Shown in pieces: positions 26,221-33,787 of a stretch of 64,000 nt of DNA. Under the pieces are notes generated by a model. That model ran no database searches. It was not told the origin of the DNA and saw only the letters and a list, made by a program, of their open reading frames with translations. Each line of letters starts with the position of its first letter. The stretch's first letter is position 1. The translations under genes and the position numbers were made by a program. The DNA comes from Terasakiella pusilla DSM 6293 (GTDB taxonomy: Bacteria > Pseudomonadota > Alphaproteobacteria > Rhodospirillales > Terasakiellaceae), in the NCBI RefSeq assembly GCF_000688235.1, contig NZ_JHYO01000017.1:33146-97145 (forward strand). The letters run 5' to 3'.

Positions 26221-27114
26221 TCAACTGATTTTTACAATATTTGTTAATATCACATGATCATCTTGATCTTTAAGAACTTTTACATCTTTTTGCAGTGCAT
26301 CATTCGATAAAAAACCATCGAGTGCGTTGAGCACGCCTTGTGCAATTCCCTTTGGACGCTCCGCCAAACCGACAAAATGCGCCTCATTTTCCCGCGGATC
26401 GATTTCGCACAGCTTTTCGCCTTTTAAGACGCTCAAGCCCGGATAAAGCAATCCCCGCACATATCCCGATATAGCTGCGCAAACAGGATGGTCGTCCAAC
26501 CTGCCGATCTGGTCACCTTTTTCCACATAGGCACCGATGGATAAATCACTCTCAAACTGTCCCGCCCGATCGGATCGAACAAAGCGTTCCCAGCCGACCC
26601 CGTTGAGACGTGGCGGCACGGGTACCGGCTCAATGGCCTGCCCGTCCAGAATGACCCTTCCCAACTCGTCGCCCCAGCAACTTTCAATAACCGCGTCCAC
26701 ATCTTCTCCGGCTACAAAACTTGGCCCGACGCCAATCGTGACAGATGCCCTCTCTTTCAAGGGCTGAATAGTCGAAAACTTCTGGATACGACCATCCACA
26801 ATCACATCCGGCCGCACGGCTTCAACCAACGCATCAAAAGAACCGGTATAAAGGGCAATGACCCGATCGTCGGTTGCCCTTCTCCTCACCTCTTCAAGTC
26901 GATCAATCCGAACCGCGCTCACCTCTTCCAAAAGCGCTTCCCCCGTCCAAAGAGCATCACAGAAAGCCATTTTGCGACGGATGGTCCGTGGCTGACGGGT
27001 TTCATGAGCAATGACAACATAGCCCGCCTGAAAGAGCGTCCACGCGATCGCAGACCCCACATCCCCAACACCGCGCACAAGGGCGACAGGCTGGCCTCTC
27101 AGTGGGTCAGTCAT
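26221..27114 (-). CDS. YqeB/EF2563-family molybdenum-hydroxylase maturation-like protein
   Basis: Protein of 297 aa from the ATG at 27114 (MTDPLRGQPVALVRG). Seen: N-terminal Rossmann-like stretch VALVRGVGDVGSAIAWTLFQAGY (split at residues 10-32), the family segment RQPRTIRRKMAFCDALW, IVDGRIQK, TIGVGPSFVAGEDVDAVIE, and a biotinyl-like half VEKGDQIGRLDDHPVCAAISGYVRGLL. These blocks match the YqeB family annotated as 'selenium-dependent molybdenum hydroxylase system' proteins. No such hydroxylase is visible here; the only molybdenum enzyme nearby is SoxC. It sits between the tetraheme cytochrome and soxX. The start has no strong RBS. Confidence 0.72.
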   Translation of the reverse strand: MTDPLRGQPVALVRGVGDVGSAIAWTLFQAGYVVIAHETRQPRTIRRKMAFCDALWTGEALLEEVSAVRIDRLEEVRRRATDDRVIALYTGSFDALVEAVRPDVIVDGRIQKFSTIQPLKERASVTIGVGPSFVAGEDVDAVIESCWGDELGRVILDGQAIEPVPVPPRLNGVGWERFVRSDRAGQFESDLSIGAYVEKGDQIGRLDDHPVCAAISGYVRGLLYPGLSVLKGEKLCEIDPRENEAHFVGLAERPKGIAQGVLNALDGFLSNDALQKDVKVLKDQDDHVILTNIVKIS

Positions 27115-27228
27115 TGTTTTGGTTTGCCTTATTTTGTTGCAATAGCCATACCCTGTTAGGTCTGTTTCTTTTGGAGTTGGGATAAATCTTTGCATAACTG
27201 GTATGACCACACAAGAACTTCTACACAT

Positions 27229-28563
27229 CTAGGACCGTTTCTTCTTCGGTAAGGCCTGAATATACCCCATTAAATCCTTGATGGTTTCTTCATCCAGTGA
27301 ACGCCAGGCCGGCATTTCTTCGGCCGGGTGCCCGTTTAAAATCTTATGCAAGGCCTTCCACGGGTCTTCGTTTGCCACATGACCCAAAGCCCCCATCGTA
27401 CGGATTGCGCGCCCTTTCGGCCCATGGCAATTACCGCAGATCGTGGGGTAAAACTTTGCATGTTCCTGATAATTCCCTTTCGCCTTTTTTGTCGTCGAAT
27501 CGATGTATACATCCATATCCAACTGACCTTCCCGAACGAAATTTGCCAAATCCAGCAAGTCATCGCGCCCTAATAATGCGCCATAACCATGCGTATCATC
27601 CTTCAGGATGGCCATGACCTCACGCACATCCGCGCCTTTTTTATCTGCAATCCCCTTGATACCGGTAAAATGTTTTCCCTTGGCATACGCCCCGTCTTTG
27701 CCACGATAATCCCATCCATGACATTCTCGACACAACCATGTTTGCTTGGGCTTAACTTCCACCTCCATCTGTGTGGGATAGGCGGGATGCAGACCTTCCG
27801 GCACGTCGCGTCCGGTTTCCATAAACCAGTTATCATACAACCGACCACCGCGCACAATGGAGACAAGCGAGGCACTTTCCGGCAAGGTCTGCATATAGGC
27901 AAGAAGCTCAATTAGTTTTGCTTCCTCAAAAGCACGCAAGGACGGCATCACCGCCCCCGGATGCCCGTTAAAAATGGAATGAAGGGTCAAATACGGCTGC
28001 TGGATCGCAAAGTGCCCAAGGGAAACACCGGGCAGACTTTGCCCTTCTGCCCCATGGCACATGGCACACACGGTTTCAAAAAATGGACGTTGCGCCAGCC
28101 CATAGGCTTTGGCTTTTCCCGTCCCCCGTTCGACCATCTGATCCATATCGACCATGCCCAAGGAGATAAAACGGGCAAGGTCCAACAGATCATCCGGCTC
28201 CAGATAATCCTGATAGCCGTGGGTTTGATCTTTTAAAATCGTCACAATTTCCGACGGGACGGCCCCCACCTTTCCCCTGATACCGGGCAGGCTGTTCGCC
28301 CCTTTATAATCCCAGCCATGACAAGACACACATCGCCAACTCTCGCTGATCACTTTCTGCGATGATCCCTCACCCACAAACCCCTGATGGAGCTTTTCCG
28401 GCGGGCGCGCATCCAGTTCGATCATCCAGTCACTATAAAGTCGACCGCCACGCGCAATTGAGGCATCCAGATCGGTGATTTTATCCGCCGCCCCCGCCTC
28501 CTGTGACGCCGCACACCAGACAGAGCCGATACAAAACAGGAGCTGAAGGCTTTTGCGGATCAT
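27229..28563 (-). CDS. Tetraheme c-type cytochrome made of two tandem diheme modules
   Basis: Exported multiheme cytochrome, 444 aa from the ATG at 28563 (MIRKSLQLLFCIGSVWC signal peptide; AGGA ahead; an ATG at 28581 is possible). Four heme sites, numbered from 28581: CVSCH 84-88, CAMCH 172-176, CRECH 284-288, CGNCH 382-386. The protein is an internal duplication: residues about 44-235 repeat at about 243-445, with matching GGRLY, CHGWDY, ILKD-THGY, DDLLDLA, NGHP and LMGYIQALP-like blocks. No known enzyme is recognised. Between fccB/NapC-like genes and soxX it probably shuttles electrons from sulfur oxidation (inference). Four bases separate it from the NapC-like gene's end region. Confidence 0.82.
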   Translation of the reverse strand: MIRKSLQLLFCIGSVWCAASQEAGAADKITDLDASIARGGRLYSDWMIELDARPPEKLHQGFVGEGSSQKVISESWRCVSCHGWDYKGANSLPGIRGKVGAVPSEIVTILKDQTHGYQDYLEPDDLLDLARFISLGMVDMDQMVERGTGKAKAYGLAQRPFFETVCAMCHGAEGQSLPGVSLGHFAIQQPYLTLHSIFNGHPGAVMPSLRAFEEAKLIELLAYMQTLPESASLVSIVRGGRLYDNWFMETGRDVPEGLHPAYPTQMEVEVKPKQTWLCRECHGWDYRGKDGAYAKGKHFTGIKGIADKKGADVREVMAILKDDTHGYGALLGRDDLLDLANFVREGQLDMDVYIDSTTKKAKGNYQEHAKFYPTICGNCHGPKGRAIRTMGALGHVANEDPWKALHKILNGHPAEEMPAWRSLDEETIKDLMGYIQALPKKKRS

Positions 28564-28584
28564 TTTCCATTCCTGTGACATGGC

Positions 28585-29127
28585 TTATCCTTCATAATTT
28601 GCCGGCAGTTCATGCACCACACCTTTGTGACACTGGATACAATGTTTGCCTTCTTGTTGGGCTTGGGGGTGTTTGCGTTGCGCGCGTCGTCCCATATCTT
28701 CCAAATTCATCGCATCGAACGCATGACAGGTGCGACATTCGCGCGATTCTGTTGCTTCCATCTTGGCCCAGACACGCTCCGCCATGCGCAGGCGGTGTTT
28801 CTCAAACTTTTCTTTTGTATCAATCGTGCCCAAAATTTCGTGCCAGACATCTTTTACGGCAATGATCTTGGCAAACAATTTATCCGGATACACTTCCGGC
28901 ACATGACAGTCCGGACATTCCACCCGCACGCCATACTCATTTTTATAATGCAGGCTCTTTTTATATTCCTGATAGACCGTCTGTTCCATCGAATGACAGG
29001 ACACACAAAACTCCAGCGAATTGGTCTTTTCAATCGCAACGCCTGCCGTCACCAACAGCACCAATGTCCCTAAAGACCCAATGACCAGCGCCATCTTGAC
29101 GCCGCTTTTCTTTAACCATTTAAGCAC
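28585..29127 (-). CDS. NapC/NirT-family membrane-anchored tetraheme cytochrome c
   Basis: Membrane-anchored tetraheme cytochrome, 180 aa. Seen: one N-terminal anchor helix (about 11-31), then CVSCH 41-45, CPDCH 71-75, CRTCH 131-135 and CIQCH 163-167, the standard spacing of NapC/NirT/TorC-type proteins. Known role: electron exchange between membrane quinol and periplasmic redox proteins. Here no nitrate, nitrite or TMAO reductase is adjacent; it lies between the FCSD flavoprotein gene and the duplicated tetraheme cytochrome, suggesting it connects sulfide/thiosulfate oxidation to the quinone pool. Direction of flow is not determined by sequence. Confidence 0.87.
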   Translation of the reverse strand: MLKWLKKSGVKMALVIGSLGTLVLLVTAGVAIEKTNSLEFCVSCHSMEQTVYQEYKKSLHYKNEYGVRVECPDCHVPEVYPDKLFAKIIAVKDVWHEILGTIDTKEKFEKHRLRMAERVWAKMEATESRECRTCHAFDAMNLEDMGRRAQRKHPQAQQEGKHCIQCHKGVVHELPANYEG

Positions 29128-29203
29128 GGTCGCACTTCTCCCTGCATGCGCCTGACCCGGTGTTTTTTGGGGCGCATCCTGTCTTTATTATTTTAAAGAA
29201 AAG

Positions 29204-29272
29204 GGACAGCCTTTCCTCCCCCCGAAAGAAAGACTGTCCAGAGATATCTGGTGAGACTAGCCCCAGATATCT
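29204..29272 (-). terminator. Double hairpin at the end of the FCSD flavoprotein gene
   Basis: Two successive stems on the minus strand. AGATATCTGG / CCAGATATCT (29242-29251 with 29263-29272) spans the stop codon. GGACAG...CTTTC / GAAAG...CTGTCC (29204-29239, one mismatch) follows and leads into a T-rich stretch. The second resembles a terminator or attenuator that would separate soxEF from the NapC-like gene. Confidence 0.65.
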
Positions 29273-30561
29273 TTACAGATATTATCGTACCAGCTGTGCG
29301 CATAAGCCACTTCACGCTTGCGATCTTCCGCAGTGGCATCCATCGGTGACAAACCACCTGCGCCTTTAACGCCCGCAATCGTGTCGCTGTCTTTGTCATA
29401 TTTATAGACAGCCGCAACCGAAAAGGCCCAGTCATCGCCCGCAATGGAATAACACGTGTTTACATATGACGGGACCCCCACCGGCTTCCCATTCAGGCTT
29501 GCCACAATCGCAGCCGCCGTGACCTTACCTTGGGAGTTGGCGGAATAGCCTGACTTGGGCATCGACGTCGCAATAGCGGCATCCCCAAGTACGTGAATAC
29601 CCGGCACCATTTTGGATTCAAAGGTCACCTTGTCCACCGGACACCAGCCCGTATCATCGGTCAGGCCTGCGGCAAAGGCGATCGGTCCGGCTTTTTGTGC
29701 AGGGATAAAGTTGATAACATCGGCCTTATATTCCTCAAAATCCGTTGTCACCGTCATATCATCCACATTCACACCGGTGATCTGGCCCGCGTCCGTCCCT
29801 TTCAACCACGTGATCATGGAACTGTCCGTGCCATAACCATAGAACTTCTTCCACGCCTGTTCAAACAACCCTTGTTTGGAAAACTTATCCTTGTGATCAA
29901 TGATCAAAATCTTGGACTTGGGCTTCTCTTTCTTGAAATAGTTTGCGACCAGACTCACACGTTCATATGGCCCAGGGGGACAACGAAATGGATTTGGCGG
30001 GGCAACCATGGCAAACAGGCCCCCATCTGGCATGTCTTCCAACTGTTTTCGCAGCAGGGCGGTTTGCGGACCAGCTTTCCACGCGTGGGGGATTTTTGTT
30101 TCCGCCACGTCTGCATCCAGACCCTCATAATTTTCGAATTTGAAGTCCACACCCGGCGCGACGACGCAACGTTCATAGTCAAAGGTTTGCCCGCCTTTGG
30201 TCGTGACTTGCTTTTTCGCGCCGTCAATACCCGTCACCATATCATAGACGACCTTGATGCCTGCTTTCTCAAGACCCGTATAGTCCTGACGGATCCCGTC
30301 CATGGGGCGTTGCCCCCCCAACACTTCATTGCTCATAAAGCAGGTGTGATAACTTTTGTTGGCTTCAATCAAGGTTACATCGATGGACAGATCCATCATG
30401 CGCAAATAATTGGCAACCGTTGCCCCAGCTGGGCCGCCCCCGACAATCACAACCTTTTTTGTTGCCGCACGCGCAATTGAGGGGGCCCCCATCACAGCCG
30501 CGCCTGTGACAGCAGCCGCCCCTGTCAGTTGGAGGAAACTCCGGCGATTAAATTTCGTCAT
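29257..30561 (-). CDS. soxF: Flavocytochrome c sulfide dehydrogenase flavoprotein (SoxF/FccB)
   Basis: FAD subunit of sulfide dehydrogenase, 434 aa from the ATG at 30561 (MTKFNRRSFLQLTGAAA, Tat-type signal). Upstream in-frame sequence lacks a signal and belongs to the previous gene. Seen: KVVIVGGGPAGATVANYL (about 36-53), the redox cysteine in YHTCFMSNEVLGG and a second in DDTGWCPVD, which form the sulfide-reactive pair in FccB, and a C-terminal sulfide-dehydrogenase domain with CYSIAGDDWAFSVAAVYKY. It follows the cytochrome gene by 17 bases. Known: oxidises sulfide to sulfur/polysulfide and passes electrons to the cytochrome subunit. Confidence 0.93.
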   Translation of the reverse strand: MTKFNRRSFLQLTGAAAVTGAAVMGAPSIARAATKKVVIVGGGPAGATVANYLRMMDLSIDVTLIEANKSYHTCFMSNEVLGGQRPMDGIRQDYTGLEKAGIKVVYDMVTGIDGAKKQVTTKGGQTFDYERCVVAPGVDFKFENYEGLDADVAETKIPHAWKAGPQTALLRKQLEDMPDGGLFAMVAPPNPFRCPPGPYERVSLVANYFKKEKPKSKILIIDHKDKFSKQGLFEQAWKKFYGYGTDSSMITWLKGTDAGQITGVNVDDMTVTTDFEEYKADVINFIPAQKAGPIAFAAGLTDDTGWCPVDKVTFESKMVPGIHVLGDAAIATSMPKSGYSANSQGKVTAAAIVASLNGKPVGVPSYVNTCYSIAGDDWAFSVAAVYKYDKDSDTIAGVKGAGGLSPMDATAEDRKREVAYAHSWYDNICKDIWG

Positions 30562-30577
30562 AATACTGTTTCCTTTC

Positions 30578-31177
30578 CTACTGTTTAGAAGCCATATAGT
30601 CGATGACGGCGTCATATCCGTCCTGACCATGATCATCCATAAGGGCCTGCATTTTGTTTTTCTGCTTTTTGCTCCATTCCCGATCACCGGAGAAGAAGTC
30701 ATTCACCATAAAATGCAGGTACTGCTTGGTTTGCCCTGCCATCACACCGATCCCATCGGCGAGATAGCCATCATTTTCATGACATTTTTCGCAGTAGTCC
30801 TGAAACAGCTTACGACCTTTTTCGACCTTTGCCGCATCCACATCCTGTGCATAGCGCACAATCTTTTGGCTGGCGAAATAGTCCGCCATGATCTTCAATT
30901 CATCTTGAGAATAACCTTTTGCGATTCGGCTCATCACTGTCGATTTTCGATCACCACTGATATAGTCATTCATGGATGACATAAAATAATCTTGAGTAAT
31001 GCCTGCAATCGTCGGCGTTGCCGGTCCAAGACTTGACCCCGCAGGCCCGTGACACCCCGCGCATGTGGCGGATAGCGTTTCTGCACTCGCCATTTCGGCT
31101 GATGCCGTCTGGCTATAAGTCAACACTGCCAGCAGCCCCACTGCAAACACCATCGGCTTGAATATTTTGTGGCTCAT
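30578..31177 (-). CDS. soxE: Diheme cytochrome c, FCSD cytochrome subunit (SoxE/FccA-like)
   Basis: Exported diheme cytochrome c4-like protein, 199 aa. Seen: signal peptide to SAE, heme 1 CAGCHGPAGSS (about 39-49), TPTIAGITQDYFMSSM, heme 2 CEKCHENDGYLADGIG (about 133-148) and a matching ending in each half. Located 17 bases ahead of the flavoprotein gene, it should be its electron-accepting subunit. It is the first gene of the long minus-strand sulfur island, with 297 bases of AT-rich DNA separating it from the divergent sensor kinase. The soxE/fccA name is by position and heme content. Confidence 0.87.
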   Translation of the reverse strand: MSHKIFKPMVFAVGLLAVLTYSQTASAEMASAETLSATCAGCHGPAGSSLGPATPTIAGITQDYFMSSMNDYISGDRKSTVMSRIAKGYSQDELKIMADYFASQKIVRYAQDVDAAKVEKGRKLFQDYCEKCHENDGYLADGIGVMAGQTKQYLHFMVNDFFSGDREWSKKQKNKMQALMDDHGQDGYDAVIDYMASKQ

Positions 31178-31474
31178 ATGTGCCCCCTGTTACATATTTT
31201 TTATAGTTCCATTACTATCCATAACATAACTTTTTGCTAATTAAGTATACTTTTTTATAATGTTTTTATAATATAAATACCACACATGGATTGCAGTACA
31301 ATATCAGTTCAACACAATGAAAACGGGTTTTTCGCAAGTGCAGTATCACTAAAATCTGGCAAACAACACTTATCTGCTATAAATTTTATGAAAGTTCGAA
31401 AATCAAGTTGTAGTTTTGCACAAAGCACTTAAACTCAATCGTAGAAATGTCGTATCAAGCGGAGAAGAAAATCA
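31178..31474. promoter_or_regulatory. Divergent promoter region at the head of the sulfur island
   Basis: 297 bases between soxE (leftward) and a hybrid kinase gene (rightward), strongly AT-rich at 31195-31290 with several TATA/ATAAT-like boxes, and GGAGAAG just before the kinase start. It must contain the promoters for both directions. No structured RNA or coding sequence is visible. Confidence 0.5.
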
Positions 31475-33784
31475 ATGCCCGAAAATAAACGGACATGGAC
31501 GCTAAGAACGAAACTGCTCGCCACATACCTGATTATTGTTGGCGTCAGTATGGTCGTTCTATTTACGGCATTTGAATATCGCAATTACTATAACGCCAAC
31601 AAGCGCCTGCACGAACAAATCCAAGAAATCGCGGAATTTCAAAGCTCTACACTTTCCGTTCCGGTCTGGAACTTTGATGAGCAGTCCATCCGTCTGGCCA
31701 TGAGCACCTTGGCCAACAACCCTTATTTTATCAGTGGGACCTTACTGGATGATTATGGACATGTGCTTGAACATGTCGGTCCGAAAGGGGTAAAACCCGG
31801 CTCCGAGAAACTTAAGATTTCCCGCGATATCGTTTTCTCCGGCTCCGAACGTGATGAGATTGTCGGTAAACTGGTCCTGATTTTCGATGATACACAGGTT
31901 ATTGAACAGGCTTTAGAACGCCTGATTTTTGACAGTTTCATCCTCGTTCTCTTGGCTGCCTCCTTGATTGGCGGAACTTTTATTGCATCGCAACGCATCA
32001 TTGGCAAGCCACTGGACCTGCTGTTAAAAGGTATTCGCCGGGCAAAAGCAGCTGACAACTTTGAAGCCGTAAAGTGGGAATCTTCTGACGAAATCGGTCA
32101 GGTTATCACCGCCTTCAACGATATGATGCTCCATCAGGTCGAAACCGATGCCGCCCTGCGCTCAGCACGCAACACCGCTGTCGAAGCAGAAGCGCGAGTT
32201 AAAGATGCGATTGAAAACATCTCGGAAGCCTTTGTCCTGTTTGACAACAAACAGCAACTTGTCCTGTGCAACACCCGCTTCAAAGATTTTTACGAATATA
32301 ATGATGACGATATCGAACCGGGCATTGAGTATAACCGCCTGATCGAATTGGATATTGAACGCGGCGTCGTCCCGGCCGTTGACCATTTTGGTCGCTCGTA
32401 CCACGATCTGCGCAGTGCCTATAACTGGGAAACCAGCGGCTCCATCGAAGTCGCCTTAACAGACGGACGTCATCTCCTGATCCGCGAACGTCCGACCCAT
32501 GCCGGCGGCCGTGTCGGGATCCAGACAGATATTACCGAGCTTAAACGTGCGGAGCGTGAACTGCGTCGTGCCCGTGACGAGCTGGAGCACCGTGTCGAAG
32601 AACGCACCCACGAACTGCAAGCGGCAACCACAGACGCTAAAAAAGCCAACCGCGCCAAATCAGAATTTCTGTCGCGCATGAGCCATGAACTGCGCACACC
32701 ACTCAACGGGATCCTTGGTTTTGCGCAACTGTTATTGATGGATCAGCGCCATCCTCTGTCCGATAAGCAATCCGAATATATCGAACATGTTCTAAAGGCG
32801 GGTAACCTGCTTTTGGAACTGATTAACGAAGTCCTTGATCTCGCCAAAATTGAATCCGGTCGCATCAGCCTGTCCATCGAAAACATCGACCCGAACAATG
32901 TGGTCAACGAATGTGTGGATATGATCGAGGCCTATGCCTCCGAACAGAACATCACCATCACTCGTACAGGGCATCAAGCCGCAGACTATTATGTCATTGC
33001 CGACTTCACACGCCTGAAGCAAGTTCTGTCCAACCTGCTGTCGAACGCCATCAAGTACAATATCCAAAACGGTAAAGTCCTCCTTGATAGCTCACCCGGA
33101 CCACTCGGCTTCTGGCGCTATACCGTGACGGATACCGGCTACGGGATCGAGGAAGAATTTCAGGATCAACTCTTTCAGCCGTTTAATCGCCTGAATGCGG
33201 AAAATACAGATATCGAAGGCACCGGCATTGGCCTGACCATCACCAAACACCTTATCGAAATTATGGGGGGTGAAATCGGTGTGGACAGCAAACTTGGGGA
33301 AGGGAGCACGTTCTGGGTTGATATCCCGCTCTCCGACGAAATCATCCATCATGACACGCCGGTAAGCGTTGATATCATTAGCGAACTTCCCAAACGCCTA
33401 GATGGGGTAAAAACCATTTTGTATGTGGAAGACAACCCCGCCAACATGCGTCTCATGCGCGAACTCCTGACCCAGCTGCCCCGCACCAACTTTGTCGAAG
33501 CCGGTACAGCCGAAGAAGGCTTGGAACTGATCCGTGGCAATAAGCCGGACCTTGTCCTCATGGATATCAACCTGCCCGGTATGGATGGCTTTGATGCCTT
33601 TGAAGTGATGCGCGATGACAGCGAAATGTGTGACATCCCCGTCATTGCCCTGACGGCAAACGCCATGCCCCGTGAAGTTGATCGCGGCAAAGAACTGGGC
33701 TTTAAAGCCTATCTGACTAAACCGATCGATGTGGCCTCAACATTGGCGGAAATCACCCGCGTGCTTGAAGAGTCCGAAAAGTAA
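31475..33784 (+). CDS. Hybrid sensor histidine kinase divergent from the sulfur cluster
   Basis: Hybrid kinase, 769 aa. Domain order: TM helix (about 13-33), periplasmic sensor of about 115 residues (VPVWNFDEQSIRLAM motif, as in two-TM sensor kinases with this extracellular fold), TM helix (about 152-172), HAMP (about 172-225), PAS-like domain (about 240-355), coiled coil (about 356-395), dimerisation domain with His404 in MSHELRTPLNG, ATPase with LLSNAIKYN, DTGYGI and GTGIGLTITK, then a receiver with Asp697 in VLMDINLPGMDG. No Hpt or DNA-binding output. Its position suggests control of the divergent sox genes, but a phospho-transfer partner must lie elsewhere. Confidence 0.92.
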   Translation: MPENKRTWTLRTKLLATYLIIVGVSMVVLFTAFEYRNYYNANKRLHEQIQEIAEFQSSTLSVPVWNFDEQSIRLAMSTLANNPYFISGTLLDDYGHVLEHVGPKGVKPGSEKLKISRDIVFSGSERDEIVGKLVLIFDDTQVIEQALERLIFDSFILVLLAASLIGGTFIASQRIIGKPLDLLLKGIRRAKAADNFEAVKWESSDEIGQVITAFNDMMLHQVETDAALRSARNTAVEAEARVKDAIENISEAFVLFDNKQQLVLCNTRFKDFYEYNDDDIEPGIEYNRLIELDIERGVVPAVDHFGRSYHDLRSAYNWETSGSIEVALTDGRHLLIRERPTHAGGRVGIQTDITELKRAERELRRARDELEHRVEERTHELQAATTDAKKANRAKSEFLSRMSHELRTPLNGILGFAQLLLMDQRHPLSDKQSEYIEHVLKAGNLLLELINEVLDLAKIESGRISLSIENIDPNNVVNECVDMIEAYASEQNITITRTGHQAADYYVIADFTRLKQVLSNLLSNAIKYNIQNGKVLLDSSPGPLGFWRYTVTDTGYGIEEEFQDQLFQPFNRLNAENTDIEGTGIGLTITKHLIEIMGGEIGVDSKLGEGSTFWVDIPLSDEIIHHDTPVSVDIISELPKRLDGVKTILYVEDNPANMRLMRELLTQLPRTNFVEAGTAEEGLELIRGNKPDLVLMDINLPGMDGFDAFEVMRDDSEMCDIPVIALTANAMPREVDRGKELGFKAYLTKPIDVASTLAEITRVLEESEK

Positions 33785-33787
33785 GCC

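Noticed and set aside
28563..28581. ATG at 28581 as the start of the tetraheme cytochrome
   Set aside because: The ATG at 28563 gives a cleaner signal peptide and has AGGA at a better distance; the six extra residues are hydrophilic.
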